From: an uncultured Methylococcaceae bacterium
GTDB taxonomy: Bacteria > Pseudomonadota > Gammaproteobacteria > Methylococcales > Methylomonadaceae
Assembly: GCA_903928685.1 (NCBI GenBank)
Contig: CAIYRS010000108.1
Location: 83,161-147,160 of the forward strand
Direction of reading: 5' to 3'
DNA: 64,000 nucleotides
In this document: positions 28,739 to 37,433 of the stretch, in pieces
Layout of the letters: every line of letters begins with the position of its first letter
How positions within the stretch are numbered: the stretch's first letter is position 1
Notes under the pieces: model-generated
Seen by the model: the letters and a program-made list of their open reading frames with translations, nothing else
What the model was told of the DNA's origin: nothing
The model's database searches: none
Translations under genes and position numbers: made by a program

Positions 28739-29713
28739 ATGAGCGATTATCAAACGTTATACAATCGGTTGCGTGAAGCCAAAGCCGATGCGTGGGTTGA
28801 CCGTTTGCCGCAACAATTAGCTCAAGCATTTGATGTCAGTAAGCATGGCGACTTAGCCAATTGGTTGGCTTTAATTGCTGCTATCCCCGCTTTTTCTACC
28901 CAACACCGTGAGCTTAATGCCGATATGGTGAGCATCGGTTCTGGTGATGAGATAACGGCAGCAGTTAAAGAACATTTTAAAACCCAATTACAGCAGTTAC
29001 ACCCTTGGCGAAAAGGCCCGTATGATTTATTTGGTGTTGCAATTGATACCGAGTGGCGATCAGATTGGAAGTGGCTGCGTTTGCGGGATCATATTGCGCC
29101 GTTAAAGCATCGGTTGGTATTGGATGTTGGTTGCGGCAATGGCTATCATTGCTGGCGTATGCTTGGTGCGGGAGCAAAAACCGTGATTGGTATTGATCCC
29201 ACGCTGCTGAGTGTCATGCAATTTGAGTTAGTTAAAAAGCTGTATGGTGAAGCTCCTATTTATGTATTGCCTTTAGGGATAGAGGATGTGCCGTTAGGTA
29301 TGCAGGTGTTTGATACGGTATTTTCTATGGGCGTGCTTTATCATCGTCGCTCACCAATCGATCATTTAATGGAGTTAAAAGGTTGTTTGCGGTCTGGTGG
29401 TGAATTGGTGCTGGAGACTTTGGTGGTCGATGGGGAATTAGGGACGGCATTATTACCAGAGGATAGGTATGCGAAAATGCGTAATGTCTGGTTTTTACCG
29501 AGCTGCGATACCCTGCTAAGCTGGTTAAAACGTTGTGGTTTCGTTAATAGCCGCGTGGTTGATGTCACTGTGACTTCCATTGAAGAACAGCGTAGTACCG
29601 AATGGATGCGTTTTCACTCATTAAGTGATTTTCTTGATCCTAAAAACCCTGCGTTAACCTGTGAGGGTTTACCTGCACCGAAACGGGCGATTATTATTGC
29701 CAATACCCCTTAA
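28739..29713 (+). CDS. cmoB: tRNA U34 carboxymethyltransferase CmoB
   Basis: Start taken at the ATG at 28739, giving 324 residues, equal to E. coli CmoB. It has a CmoB-specific N-terminal region (WRKGPYDLFGVAIDTEWRSDWKWLRL) before the SAM-binding motif LDVGCGNGYHCWRML, and VFSMGVLYHRRSPIDHL. CmoB uses carboxy-SAM made by CmoA to form 5-carboxymethoxyuridine at tRNA position 34. The usual neighbour cmoA is not in the window. Confidence 0.93.
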   Translation: MSDYQTLYNRLREAKADAWVDRLPQQLAQAFDVSKHGDLANWLALIAAIPAFSTQHRELNADMVSIGSGDEITAAVKEHFKTQLQQLHPWRKGPYDLFGVAIDTEWRSDWKWLRLRDHIAPLKHRLVLDVGCGNGYHCWRMLGAGAKTVIGIDPTLLSVMQFELVKKLYGEAPIYVLPLGIEDVPLGMQVFDTVFSMGVLYHRRSPIDHLMELKGCLRSGGELVLETLVVDGELGTALLPEDRYAKMRNVWFLPSCDTLLSWLKRCGFVNSRVVDVTVTSIEEQRSTEWMRFHSLSDFLDPKNPALTCEGLPAPKRAIIIANTP

Positions 29714-29735
29714 TTTATCGAAAAGGCATAACACT

Positions 29736-30659
29736 ATGGGACGCTACGACCAAAATAAATCCCGAAAAAACAAACCATCCCGTTATGACACTGAAAGTAT
29801 TCAGCAAACAACACGTGTTAAAAGCGGCGGGTTTAGTGTTGTCGTGGTTATTATGTTGTTGATTGTCGCGGTTATCGTGGGCTTTTGTTTGGCAAAGCTG
29901 AGTGATGGTGAGCGGCTTGGTGATTTGCTGGCGTCGTTACAAGCCCAAGTAAATGGGGCAGGCTCGAAAGATAAAACCCTTGTTGCTAATGCAAATACTG
30001 TCCCGAAGGCAGTCCCCGTTGCCGATCATGCTGATAATTTGCAATATACCCAAGCGCAAGAGCAAATAATCCTGCCGTCATTGGATAGCAGTGACGATCC
30101 TGTTCGTGAGGCGTTAACAGCGGTTAGTCCAAATATAGTGGCGTATCTTAAAATTGGGCAAATTATCCGAAGTTATATGTTGATAGCGAATGATTTTGCT
30201 CAAGGGTATCGCATCGCAAAGCATTTAGGTTTCTTTCACTTGCAGCAACCGTTTACTGTGGATATTGATAATGGGCAATTGCTGATGTCCGCCCAAGATT
30301 ATCAGCGTTATGATAATTTAGCGCAGATGATAAATAGTATAGATATACCTGTGCTTTTAAATGTCTATAAAAAATTTAGGCCATTGTTATTACAAGTTTT
30401 TTCCGAGTTTAGTTACCCTGATGGCTATAATTTGGATGATATTTTTATTAATGCGGCGAAAGAAATTTTCGATGCTCCCATTATTGACAAAAAAATTCCG
30501 GTAATTAAGACATCATCGTTTTATAAGTATGCCGACCCTGAGCTTGAGGCCTTAAATGGCGTGCATAAACAAATGTTACGGATGGGGCCGGAAAATACGC
30601 GGTTAATTCAAGCAAAGGTGAGGTTGTTGTTGGGGGAGTTGGTTAATTCAAAACCGTGA
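29736..30659 (+). CDS. DUF3014-family membrane protein
   Basis: Start at the ATG at 29736; 307 residues. A basic N-terminus (RYDQNKSRKNKPSRYD) precedes one membrane helix (about 34-55, VVVVIMLLIVAVIVGFCLAK). A linker follows, and then a conserved C-terminal domain with LPSLDSSDDPVREAL, IRSYMLIANDFAQG, YQRYDNLAQMI and the FSYPDGYNLDDI region typical of DUF3014. It should be inner-membrane anchored with the domain in the periplasm. Function of the family is unknown. It starts 22 bp after cmoB. Confidence 0.8.
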   Translation: MGRYDQNKSRKNKPSRYDTESIQQTTRVKSGGFSVVVVIMLLIVAVIVGFCLAKLSDGERLGDLLASLQAQVNGAGSKDKTLVANANTVPKAVPVADHADNLQYTQAQEQIILPSLDSSDDPVREALTAVSPNIVAYLKIGQIIRSYMLIANDFAQGYRIAKHLGFFHLQQPFTVDIDNGQLLMSAQDYQRYDNLAQMINSIDIPVLLNVYKKFRPLLLQVFSEFSYPDGYNLDDIFINAAKEIFDAPIIDKKIPVIKTSSFYKYADPELEALNGVHKQMLRMGPENTRLIQAKVRLLLGELVNSKP

Positions 30660-30664
30660 TAAAA

Positions 30665-30691
30665 ATCCGCCCAATCCGTGTTTGGGCGGAT
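30665..30691. terminator. Bidirectional hairpin between convergent genes
   Basis: ATCCGCCCAA and TTTGGGCGGAT form a GC-rich stem around TCCGTG in the 42-bp gap between the DUF3014 gene and the ComEA-like gene, preceded by AAAAA on the plus strand. It can serve both directions. Confidence 0.6.
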
Positions 30692-30701
30692 GTCCGTCTA
30701 G

Positions 30702-30986
30702 TTATTTCGGTTTTTTGGCGGCATCTGCGGTTGCAGCATCGCCAAACAAAATGTCCGCTTTGTTTTTCTCAATCGTTTTTTCGCCAATTCCTGGTACTTC
30801 TAGCAAATCATCAGTGGTTTTAAACAAACCTTTTTCGGTTCGGTATTTGATGATGGCTTCGGCTTTTTTAGGGCCTATGCCTGACAGGGCATCTGAAATG
30901 GCTTTGGCATCAGCGGTATTGATATTTACAGGGGTTGCGAGCGCATTGAATGTAAATAGGGATAACAACAAAATAAGCTTTTTCAT
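30702..30986 (-). CDS. ComEA-type helix-hairpin-helix protein
   Basis: This 94-residue protein has a signal peptide (about 1-17) followed by a double helix-hairpin-helix DNA-binding domain: VNINTADAKAISDALSGIGPKKAEAIIKYR and LLEVPGIGEKTIEKNKADI. Short periplasmic ComEA proteins of this size bind incoming DNA during natural transformation in Gram-negative bacteria. No other competence gene is adjacent. The 377-bp spacer up to the hps start carries the presumed hps promoter and otherwise AT-rich sequence. Confidence 0.85.
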   Translation of the reverse strand: MKKLILLLSLFTFNALATPVNINTADAKAISDALSGIGPKKAEAIIKYRTEKGLFKTTDDLLEVPGIGEKTIEKNKADILFGDAATADAAKKPK

Positions 30987-31270
30987 GGCATCTCCGAATA
31001 CTTTTGTAAAAATGATAGGTAGTGAATAACGTAGTTATTCACTGGTAAGTCTAGTAGGTAGTTGTCAAATTACAAATGAATTGAAGAAATAAACTGTTTA
31101 TTATTTGTTGCTTTTAAATTGCCCTTTATCAAGTTACCGAAACAGGTAATAGTCAGCCAATAGTAATTTATAAACTAACCAATTTTGTTTAACATTTTGA
31201 TTTCATAATTTAATTAAAAATTCTTCATGATAAATAATTGTGAGCAGTGCGGCACATTGTGCATTCGGCA

Positions 31271-31299
31271 TTGACAGTCCTGCCCTTTCTACTTTACAG
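31271..31299 (+). promoter_or_regulatory. Candidate sigma-70 promoter for hps
   Basis: A perfect -35 TTGACA (31271-31276) is followed after 17 bp by TTACAG, a weak -10. Transcription would start near 31306, leaving a leader of about 58 bases with GGAG before the hps ATG. The -10 match is poor, so this is a guess from position. Confidence 0.35.
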
Positions 31300-31363
31300 T
31301 TACGTTCGCAAAACAATTATGCAATCAACTATAACAACACTATAACCCTTCGGAGCACATATC

Positions 31364-32011
31364 ATGGCTAGACCATTAATTCAAATGGCATTGGATTCAT
31401 TAGATTTCGACGCAACAGTTGCACTTGCAGAGCAAGTTGCCCCTTTTGTTGATATTTTTGAAATCGGAACCCCATGTATTAAACACAATGGCGTTAATCT
31501 GGTTAAAGCATTGAGAGCAAAATTCCCAGATAAATTGCTTTTGGTTGACTTAAAAACTATGGATGCTGGTGAATACGAAGCAACTCCATTTTATGCCGCT
31601 GGTGCAGATATCTGTACAGTTTTAGGTGTATCTGGCCTTGCCACTTGCATGGGCGTAATTAAAGCTGCAAACGCTTACGGCGCTGAAGCTCAAATCGATT
31701 TGATCAATGTTGAAGACAAAGCAGCTTGTGCACGCGCAACTGCAGAAGCTGGCGCCCACATCATGGGTATCCACACTGGTCTTGACGCACAAGCTGCAGG
31801 CCATACTCCTTTCTCTGATTTAAACGATATTGCAAAATTAGGTTTGAACGTAAGAATTTCAGTTGCTGGCGGTATTAAACCTGCAACAGTTCAAGATGTT
31901 GTTAAATCTGGTGCAAACATCATCGTTGTTGGCGCAGCTATTTACGGCGCTCCATCACCAGCTGAAGCTGCCCGCGAAATCCGCGAATTGGTTGACGCTA
32001 CAGAGGTATAA
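31364..32011 (+). CDS. hps: 3-hexulose-6-phosphate synthase
   Basis: This 215-residue TIM-barrel enzyme of the OMP decarboxylase/KGPDC superfamily joins formaldehyde to ribulose 5-phosphate, giving D-arabino-hex-3-ulose 6-phosphate, the entry reaction of the RuMP cycle. Diagnostic segments are MALDSLDF, EIGTPCIKHNGV, LLVDLKTMDAGEYEA (metal-binding DxKxxD), MGIHTGLD and VAGGIKPATV. It starts a cluster followed 3 bp later by phi. Codon use in the cluster is notably AT-rich compared with the neighbouring regions, fitting high expression. Confidence 0.96.
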   Translation: MARPLIQMALDSLDFDATVALAEQVAPFVDIFEIGTPCIKHNGVNLVKALRAKFPDKLLLVDLKTMDAGEYEATPFYAAGADICTVLGVSGLATCMGVIKAANAYGAEAQIDLINVEDKAACARATAEAGAHIMGIHTGLDAQAAGHTPFSDLNDIAKLGLNVRISVAGGIKPATVQDVVKSGANIIVVGAAIYGAPSPAEAAREIRELVDATEV

Positions 32012-32014
32012 CAA

Positions 32015-32548
32015 ATGCACCAGCAACTTGTCGTAGAAAAAATCACCAGTATTTTAGAAGCTACTGATGATAGCTATGACGTAAAACTGACCGAATTGCT
32101 TGACAGTGCTAAGCGTATTTTTATATCTGGTGCTGGTCGCTCTAAGTTAGTTGGCAATTTTTTTGCCATGCGTCTGGTTCATGCTGGTTATGATGTTAGT
32201 GTTGTTGGTGAAATTGTTACCCCAAGTATAAAAGCAGGTGATCTGTTAATTATTATTTCAGGATCAGGGGAAACAGAACAATTAATCGCATTTACCAAAA
32301 GTGCCAAAAAAATAGGTGCGAGCATTATTCTGATCTCTGCAAAAGAATCTTCTACAATCGGCGATATGGCTGACGCTGTGTTTCAAATTGGTCGTTCCGA
32401 ACAATATGGAAAAGTGTTTGGAATGCCAATGGGTACCGTATTTGAGTTATCTACTTTGTTATTTTTGGAATCAACTGTTTCTCATATAGTTCATGAGAAA
32501 GGTATTCCGGAAGAAGTAATGAGAGAACGGCACGCCAATTTAGAATGA
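32015..32548 (+). CDS. phi: 6-phospho-3-hexuloisomerase
   Basis: This 177-residue SIS-domain protein isomerises hexulose 6-phosphate to fructose 6-phosphate, completing formaldehyde fixation. SIS signatures are FISGAGRSKLVGNFFAMRL and IISGSGETEQLIAF, with a C-terminal VMRERHANLE typical of the PHI family. It begins 3 bp after hps. A strong hairpin follows it, so hps-phi may form their own transcript as well as reading into tkt. Confidence 0.95.
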   Translation: MHQQLVVEKITSILEATDDSYDVKLTELLDSAKRIFISGAGRSKLVGNFFAMRLVHAGYDVSVVGEIVTPSIKAGDLLIIISGSGETEQLIAFTKSAKKIGASIILISAKESSTIGDMADAVFQIGRSEQYGKVFGMPMGTVFELSTLLFLESTVSHIVHEKGIPEEVMRERHANLE

Positions 32549-32553
32549 TTTTA

Positions 32554-32582
32554 AAGAACGAGTGGCTCAGCCACTCGTTCTT
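32554..32582 (+). terminator. Hairpin between phi and tkt
   Basis: AAGAACGAGTGGCT and its exact complement form a 14-bp stem around one base, followed by a T-rich stretch, 5 bp after the phi stop. It is a terminator or attenuator that would make hps-phi mRNA more abundant than tkt mRNA. Confidence 0.7.
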
Positions 32583-32674
32583 GTTTCTGCAATATAAAAA
32601 TAGCTTCCTAATAAATCTGACGATTGCTTAGCTAAGCAACTAAATAATTTACTGAAAATTGTAAGGAGATCAAT

Positions 32675-34669
32675 ATGACTTCGCGCCGAGAATTAGCGAA
32701 TGCCATACGCGCTTTGAGCATGGATGCCGTACAAAAGGCAAACTCTGGGCATCCGGGCGCGCCTATGGGTATGGCAGATATAGCAGAGGTTTTGTGGAAT
32801 GAATACATGTCCCACAATCCTGTGAATCCAAAATGGTCGAATAGAGACCGTTTTGTGCTGTCCAATGGGCATGGATCGATGTTGATTTATTCTCTGTTGC
32901 ATCTAACAGGATACGATCTTCCGATTGAAGAATTAAAAAATTTCCGTCAATTACATTCAAAAACACCAGGTCATCCAGAGTATGGATATGCACCAGGGGT
33001 GGAAACAACCACTGGGCCTTTAGGTCAAGGCATTACCAATGCAGTCGGGATGGCTATAGCCGAAAAAGCCCTTGCTGCGCAATTTAACAGAGAAGACCAT
33101 AAAATTGTTGATCACTACACCTATGTGTTTATGGGTGATGGCTGTTTAATGGAAGGTATCTCTCATGAAGCTTGCTCCTTAGCTGGTACTTTAGGCTTAG
33201 GAAATCTTGTTGCGTTTTGGGATGACAATGGAATCTCTATTGACGGACATGTAGATGGTTGGTTTACGGACAATACACCACAGCGCTTTGAGTCATACGG
33301 CTGGCATGTAATTGCTGACGTAGATGGGCATGATGCCGATGCAATATCAAATGCTATTAAGCTGGCAAAGAGCATTACCGACAAACCAACATTAATTTGT
33401 TGTAAAACAGTTATCGGGTTTGGATCTCCAAATAAAAAAGGTTCGCATGCTTGCCATGGCGCTCCATTAGGTCAAGATGAAATCAATTTGACCAAAGCTG
33501 AATTAGGTTGGAAATATGATGCTTTTGTTATTCCAGATGATGTTTATGCTGGATGGGACGCTAAAGAAAAAGGTCAGCAAGCAGAAGCAGCATGGAATGA
33601 AAAATTTTCAGAATATAAGTCTGCGTATCCAGAATTAGCTGCAGAATATGAGCGTCGGATTATTGGTGACTTACCAAGTAATTGGGAAGTAGATGCGGCA
33701 GCCTTTGTATCAGCAGTAAATGCAGAAGCAAAGACAACAGCAACTAGATTGTCATCTTTAGCGACAATTGAAGGTTACGCTAAATTGCTACCAGAAATTT
33801 TTGGTGGTTCTGCTGACTTAGGTTGCTCAAATATGACGGAATGGTCAGGTTATAAGCCAATGCGTGCCGACAAGCCAGATGCCAACTATGTAAATTATGG
33901 TGTTCGTGAATTCGGTATGTCTGCAATTATGAACGGATTAGCACTACATGGTGGTGTAATACCCTTTGGTGCAACGTTCTTGATGTTCTCTGAATATGCG
34001 CGCAACGCTTTGCGTATGGCGTCTTTGATGAAAATCCGTTCGATATTTGTGTATACACATGATTCGATTGGTTTGGGTGAAGATGGTCCAACGCATCAGC
34101 CTATAGAGCAAACGGCTACATTAAGATTGATTCCAGGAATGCAAGTTTGGCGTCCTTGTGACGCGGTTGAAACAGCTATTTCGTGGAAAGCGGCTATTGA
34201 ACGTAAAGATGGCCCGTCTGTGCTAGTTTTTTCACGTCAAAATCTACCACATATAAACCGTACTCAGGATCAAATTGATGCTGTGATGCGTGGTGGTTAT
34301 GTTTTAGCTGATTGTGATGGACAGCCAGAAGCTATTATTATTGCAACAGGTTCAGAAGTTGAGTTGGCAATTAAGGCTGCTGAAGTTCTAAGTGCAAATG
34401 GTAAGAAAATTCGTGTAGTTTCTATGCCATCAACAAATGTATTTGATGCTCAAGATGTTACCTACAAAGAATCTGTATTGCCTGCTAGTGTTACAAAGCG
34501 TCTCGCTGTAGAGGCTGGTGTGACAGATGGTTGGTGGAAATATGTAGGCTCAAATGGAAGAGTTATGGGGTTGGATCGTTTTGGCGAGTCAGCACCAGCA
34601 GGTCTGCTCTTTAAAGAGTTTGGATTTACGGTTGAAAATGTAGTGTCTAACGTAGAAGCAATACTTTAA
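32675..34669 (+). CDS. tkt: Transketolase
   Basis: The 664-residue protein has the transketolase series: [34 protein letters not shown], the thiamine-diphosphate motif [15 protein letters not shown]...DDNGISIDG, the second-domain [26 protein letters not shown] and the C-terminal domain. It exchanges two-carbon units to regenerate ribulose 5-phosphate in the RuMP cycle. AAGGAG (32662-32667) precedes the ATG. Downstream lie two unusual repeat proteins and then transaldolase. Confidence 0.96.
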   Translation: MTSRRELANAIRALSMDAVQKANSGHPGAPMGMADIAEVLWNEYMSHNPVNPKWSNRDRFVLSNGHGSMLIYSLLHLTGYDLPIEELKNFRQLHSKTPGHPEYGYAPGVETTTGPLGQGITNAVGMAIAEKALAAQFNREDHKIVDHYTYVFMGDGCLMEGISHEACSLAGTLGLGNLVAFWDDNGISIDGHVDGWFTDNTPQRFESYGWHVIADVDGHDADAISNAIKLAKSITDKPTLICCKTVIGFGSPNKKGSHACHGAPLGQDEINLTKAELGWKYDAFVIPDDVYAGWDAKEKGQQAEAAWNEKFSEYKSAYPELAAEYERRIIGDLPSNWEVDAAAFVSAVNAEAKTTATRLSSLATIEGYAKLLPEIFGGSADLGCSNMTEWSGYKPMRADKPDANYVNYGVREFGMSAIMNGLALHGGVIPFGATFLMFSEYARNALRMASLMKIRSIFVYTHDSIGLGEDGPTHQPIEQTATLRLIPGMQVWRPCDAVETAISWKAAIERKDGPSVLVFSRQNLPHINRTQDQIDAVMRGGYVLADCDGQPEAIIIATGSEVELAIKAAEVLSANGKKIRVVSMPSTNVFDAQDVTYKESVLPASVTKRLAVEAGVTDGWWKYVGSNGRVMGLDRFGESAPAGLLFKEFGFTVENVVSNVEAIL

Positions 34670-34745
34670 TTAAAAATGCAAATGGCAGGAATATGAGAAA
34701 TACTCTGTTCCTCGCCATTTGTTCTAGCTTATAGGAGAAAACAAC

Positions 34746-35417
34746 GTGAAAAAAAATAATTTTATAAATAGTTTGTTTGCTGCACTGCTGTTAGCAAGCC
34801 CTTTAGCTATAGCCGATCAGAAATATCCAGCAGCAGATTTCCAACCAGAAGTCGTATATCAAGATAAAGAATATATTGCTAAAGGATCTTCATCTGTTGA
34901 AAACAAGGCAACTACTAAACCAACAGCGACAACCGAGGCTGATTCAAAGTATCCTGCCGCTGATTTCCAACCGCAAGTAGTCTATATAGACACTAATTAT
35001 AAGAAATCTGATGTGGCTGCATCTTCTTCTACGGTTGAGAAAAAATCTGTTTCTCAAGAAACTGTCCAAGAAGCATCATCAGCGAGTGAAGCTGTAAAGG
35101 AAGAGCCAAAACAAAATTATTTGGTGTTTATTGCAATAGCTGCTGCTGCGGGTTTTTTATTATTTAGAAATAAATTTGTTTGCCCTAAAAAATTAGTTTC
35201 CACAGTTTCATCTGCTCCAGCAGTAACTCCAGGTGTAACAGGTGTTGCTAGATATTTGAATAAAAAATCTGGTACAGGTGTTTCTAGGTACATAGACAAA
35301 CAAGTTAAAACAGCTGTTGCCGTTACTGGCGTAGCCCGATATATGGCAAAGCAAGTAGCTACAGCAAAAACTAATGCAGCAACTGGAGTTGAAAAATACA
35401 TGCGTAACCGGGGGTAA
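34746..35417 (+). CDS. Unrecognised membrane protein with KYPAADFQP and GVxxY repeats
   Basis: The 223-residue protein starts with GTG after ATAGGAG. Parts seen: signal peptide (1-23); two copies of KYPAADFQPxVVY (26-38, 68-80) in a Ser/Thr/Glu-rich region; one membrane helix (about 124-141, NYLVFIAIAAAAGFLLF) followed by basic RNKFVCPKK; then four copies of (T)GV(A/S/E)(R/K)Y(L/I/M) at 165-171, 177-183, 194-200 and 213-219, ending YMRNRG. By the positive-inside rule the first repeats are periplasmic and the GVxxY repeats cytoplasmic. I do not recognise the family. Position inside the RuMP cluster and the shared motif with the next gene suggest an anchored scaffold; this is inference. Confidence 0.85.
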   Translation: MKKNNFINSLFAALLLASPLAIADQKYPAADFQPEVVYQDKEYIAKGSSSVENKATTKPTATTEADSKYPAADFQPQVVYIDTNYKKSDVAASSSTVEKKSVSQETVQEASSASEAVKEEPKQNYLVFIAIAAAAGFLLFRNKFVCPKKLVSTVSSAPAVTPGVTGVARYLNKKSGTGVSRYIDKQVKTAVAVTGVARYMAKQVATAKTNAATGVEKYMRNRG

Positions 35418-35420
35418 TGT

Positions 35421-36221
35421 ATGAATGAAAATACCCTTAGTGGTTTGTTTTTCCCCGCCGTTGCTGGATTATTCTTTTTCATGAAAAAGCCAATAATCGC
35501 AGAAGAGACCGTCACTTCATATCCCATTTATTCAGCTGATGCTAGTGGCTTAAGTGGTGTTGCAAGATATTTGGAAGCACAAAAAGCGTTGTTGGTTGAA
35601 AGTAATAAATTAGTTGAAAGTGAGCAGATTACAGTCTTAAGTGGTGTAGATAAGTATTTACATAAAATGAGTCAGACACCATTAACTGGTGTTGCTAGAT
35701 ACGAAATTAGAAAAAAATTGTTAGAAAAACAAGCTAAATCTGATGAAGTTAAAGTAAGTGAAACGGGTGTTTCCAAGTATCTAAAAAGTCAGCCAAGCTT
35801 GCCAGTTGCAACAGGTGTAGCAAGATATTTGAAACAACAGGAGAACTTGCCACAGCCTAGTAAGGTTGCTAGATATATGGCTAGACAAGCATTAGTGGAC
35901 AAGCTGAATAAAAAATTGGTTGTTCATGTTGAAGCAACTGGTGTTGAAAAATATCTTAAGTTACAAGAAAGTTTACCTAAGGCCAGCAAAGTATCTAAAT
36001 ATTTGGCAAGACAAGCATTGTTAAATAAAGATGAAAAACAGCTTGTCAAGACTGTTACTGTGACTGGTGTAGAAAAATATTTGCTTCAGCAAGAAAACTT
36101 ACCTAAGGTTAGTCGAGTTGCTAAATATATAACTAGGCAATCTATGGCGCTAAAACCGATTGGTTTGGAATCAGTAGTTATTGAAACAAGTGTTGATAGG
36201 TACATGCGTAATCGCACTTAA
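35421..36221 (+). CDS. Unrecognised membrane protein with eleven GVxxYL-type repeats
   Basis: This 266-residue protein starts 3 bp after the preceding gene. An N-terminal hydrophobic segment (about 6-20) is followed by KK, so the rest should face the cytoplasm. Eleven copies of a (T/S)(G/K)V(A/S/E/D)(R/K)Y(L/M/I) motif follow, at 45, 74, 89, 115, 131, 147, 173, 189, 215, 231 and 256. The middle part is a tandem repeat of exactly 42 residues (131, 173, 215): TGVxxYLxxQExLP then S(K/R)VxxYxxRQ. It ends YMRNRT, like its neighbour's YMRNRG. Very rich in Lys, Val and Leu; no catalytic motif. Multivalent short motifs on a membrane anchor suggest a binding platform, unproven. Confidence 0.85.
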   Translation: MNENTLSGLFFPAVAGLFFFMKKPIIAEETVTSYPIYSADASGLSGVARYLEAQKALLVESNKLVESEQITVLSGVDKYLHKMSQTPLTGVARYEIRKKLLEKQAKSDEVKVSETGVSKYLKSQPSLPVATGVARYLKQQENLPQPSKVARYMARQALVDKLNKKLVVHVEATGVEKYLKLQESLPKASKVSKYLARQALLNKDEKQLVKTVTVTGVEKYLLQQENLPKVSRVAKYITRQSMALKPIGLESVVIETSVDRYMRNRT

Positions 36222-36250
36222 TTTAAAATGGCTCTATAAGCAACTAGCAA

Positions 36251-36288
36251 ATCGAAGTAGGCACTAGCTTACTTCGATATTTTTTTTT
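36251..36288 (+). terminator. Rho-independent terminator before transaldolase
   Basis: ATCGAAGTAGGC and GCTTACTTCGAT pair (one G-T pair) around ACTA and are followed by a run of T residues. It ends the tkt/repeat-protein transcript, so tal probably has its own promoter in 36289-36360. Confidence 0.85.
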
Positions 36289-36366
36289 GATGGGTTTAAG
36301 ATTGCTGATGCAAATCAACTGTCAAAATTAATATTAAAGATTTTAATTAAATAAAAAGGTATTGAT

Positions 36367-37353
36367 ATGGAAAAAAATTTACTTGATCAACTAAGAGAAA
36401 TTACTGTTGTTGTTGCTGACACAGGCGATATTCAAGCGATAGAAACCTTTAAACCGCGTGATGCAACAACTAACCCATCTTTGATTACGGCTGCTGCTCA
36501 AATGCCACAATATCAAGATATTGTTGATGGTACTTTGGCAGGCGCTAGAGAATCTCTTGGCGCATCTGCAACCCCTGCACAAGTGGTTTCATTGGCATTT
36601 GATCGATTGGCAGTTTCGTTTGGTTTAAAGATTTTAGAAATTATCGAAGGCCGCGTGTCAACAGAAGTAGACGCAAGATTGTCATTTGATACTGATGGTA
36701 CTGTTGCAAAAGGTCGTGAGATTATCGCCCAGTACGAAGCGGCAGGTGTTTCGCGTGATCGTATCTTGATTAAAATTGCCGCAACTTGGGAAGGCATCCA
36801 AGCTGCTGCTGTTTTAGAAAAAGAAGATATTCATTGTAACTTGACATTGTTATTCGGTATTCATCAAGCGATTGCTTGTGCAGAAAACGGAATCACTTTG
36901 ATTTCTCCATTTGTTGGCCGCATTCTTGATTGGTACAAAAAAGACACTGGCCGCGATTCTTATGCGCCATCTGAAGATCCAGGTGTTATTTCAGTAACTG
37001 ATATTTATAACTACTATAAGAAATTTGGCTATAACACAGAAGTTATGGGCGCAAGCTTCCGTAACATCGGCGAAATTACTGAGTTAGCGGGTTCTGATTT
37101 ATTAACAATAGCGCCATCGTTGTTAGCTGAATTGCAAGCAACTACAGGTGATTTACCGCGTAAATTAGACCCTGTGAACGCAGCTGAAATGGCAATTGAA
37201 AAAATTACCGTTGACAAAGAAACCTTCGAAAAAATGCACGCTGAAAACCGTATGGCTACAGATAAATTAGCTGAAGGTATTAGTGGTTTTACTACTGCAT
37301 TAGAAACCTTGGAAGGAATTCTGGCTGAGCGTTTATCAAGCTTAGAAGGCTAA
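36367..37353 (+). CDS. tal: Transaldolase (TalB type)
   Basis: This 328-residue protein has the transaldolase signatures [14 protein letters not shown] and [12 protein letters not shown], the latter with the Schiff-base lysine at residue 136, and the [18 protein letters not shown] strand with [14 protein letters not shown]. It moves a three-carbon dihydroxyacetone unit in the rearrangement branch that regenerates ribulose 5-phosphate. Length is slightly above E. coli TalB (317). Terminators lie on both sides, so it is an independent unit in the RuMP cluster. Confidence 0.95.
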   Translation: MEKNLLDQLREITVVVADTGDIQAIETFKPRDATTNPSLITAAAQMPQYQDIVDGTLAGARESLGASATPAQVVSLAFDRLAVSFGLKILEIIEGRVSTEVDARLSFDTDGTVAKGREIIAQYEAAGVSRDRILIKIAATWEGIQAAAVLEKEDIHCNLTLLFGIHQAIACAENGITLISPFVGRILDWYKKDTGRDSYAPSEDPGVISVTDIYNYYKKFGYNTEVMGASFRNIGEITELAGSDLLTIAPSLLAELQATTGDLPRKLDPVNAAEMAIEKITVDKETFEKMHAENRMATDKLAEGISGFTTALETLEGILAERLSSLEG

Positions 37354-37362
37354 AAAATCAGT

Positions 37363-37398
37363 AAGCCACTTATAACGAATAGTTGTAAGTGGCTTTTT
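37363..37398 (+). terminator. Rho-independent terminator after tal
   Basis: AAGCCACTTATAAC and GTTGTAAGTGGCTT form a stem (one A-G mismatch) around GAATA, followed by TTT. Confidence 0.85.
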
Positions 37399-37433
37399 AT
37401 TTGTTCCATAGCTAACCAAATACGAGATTCAGA

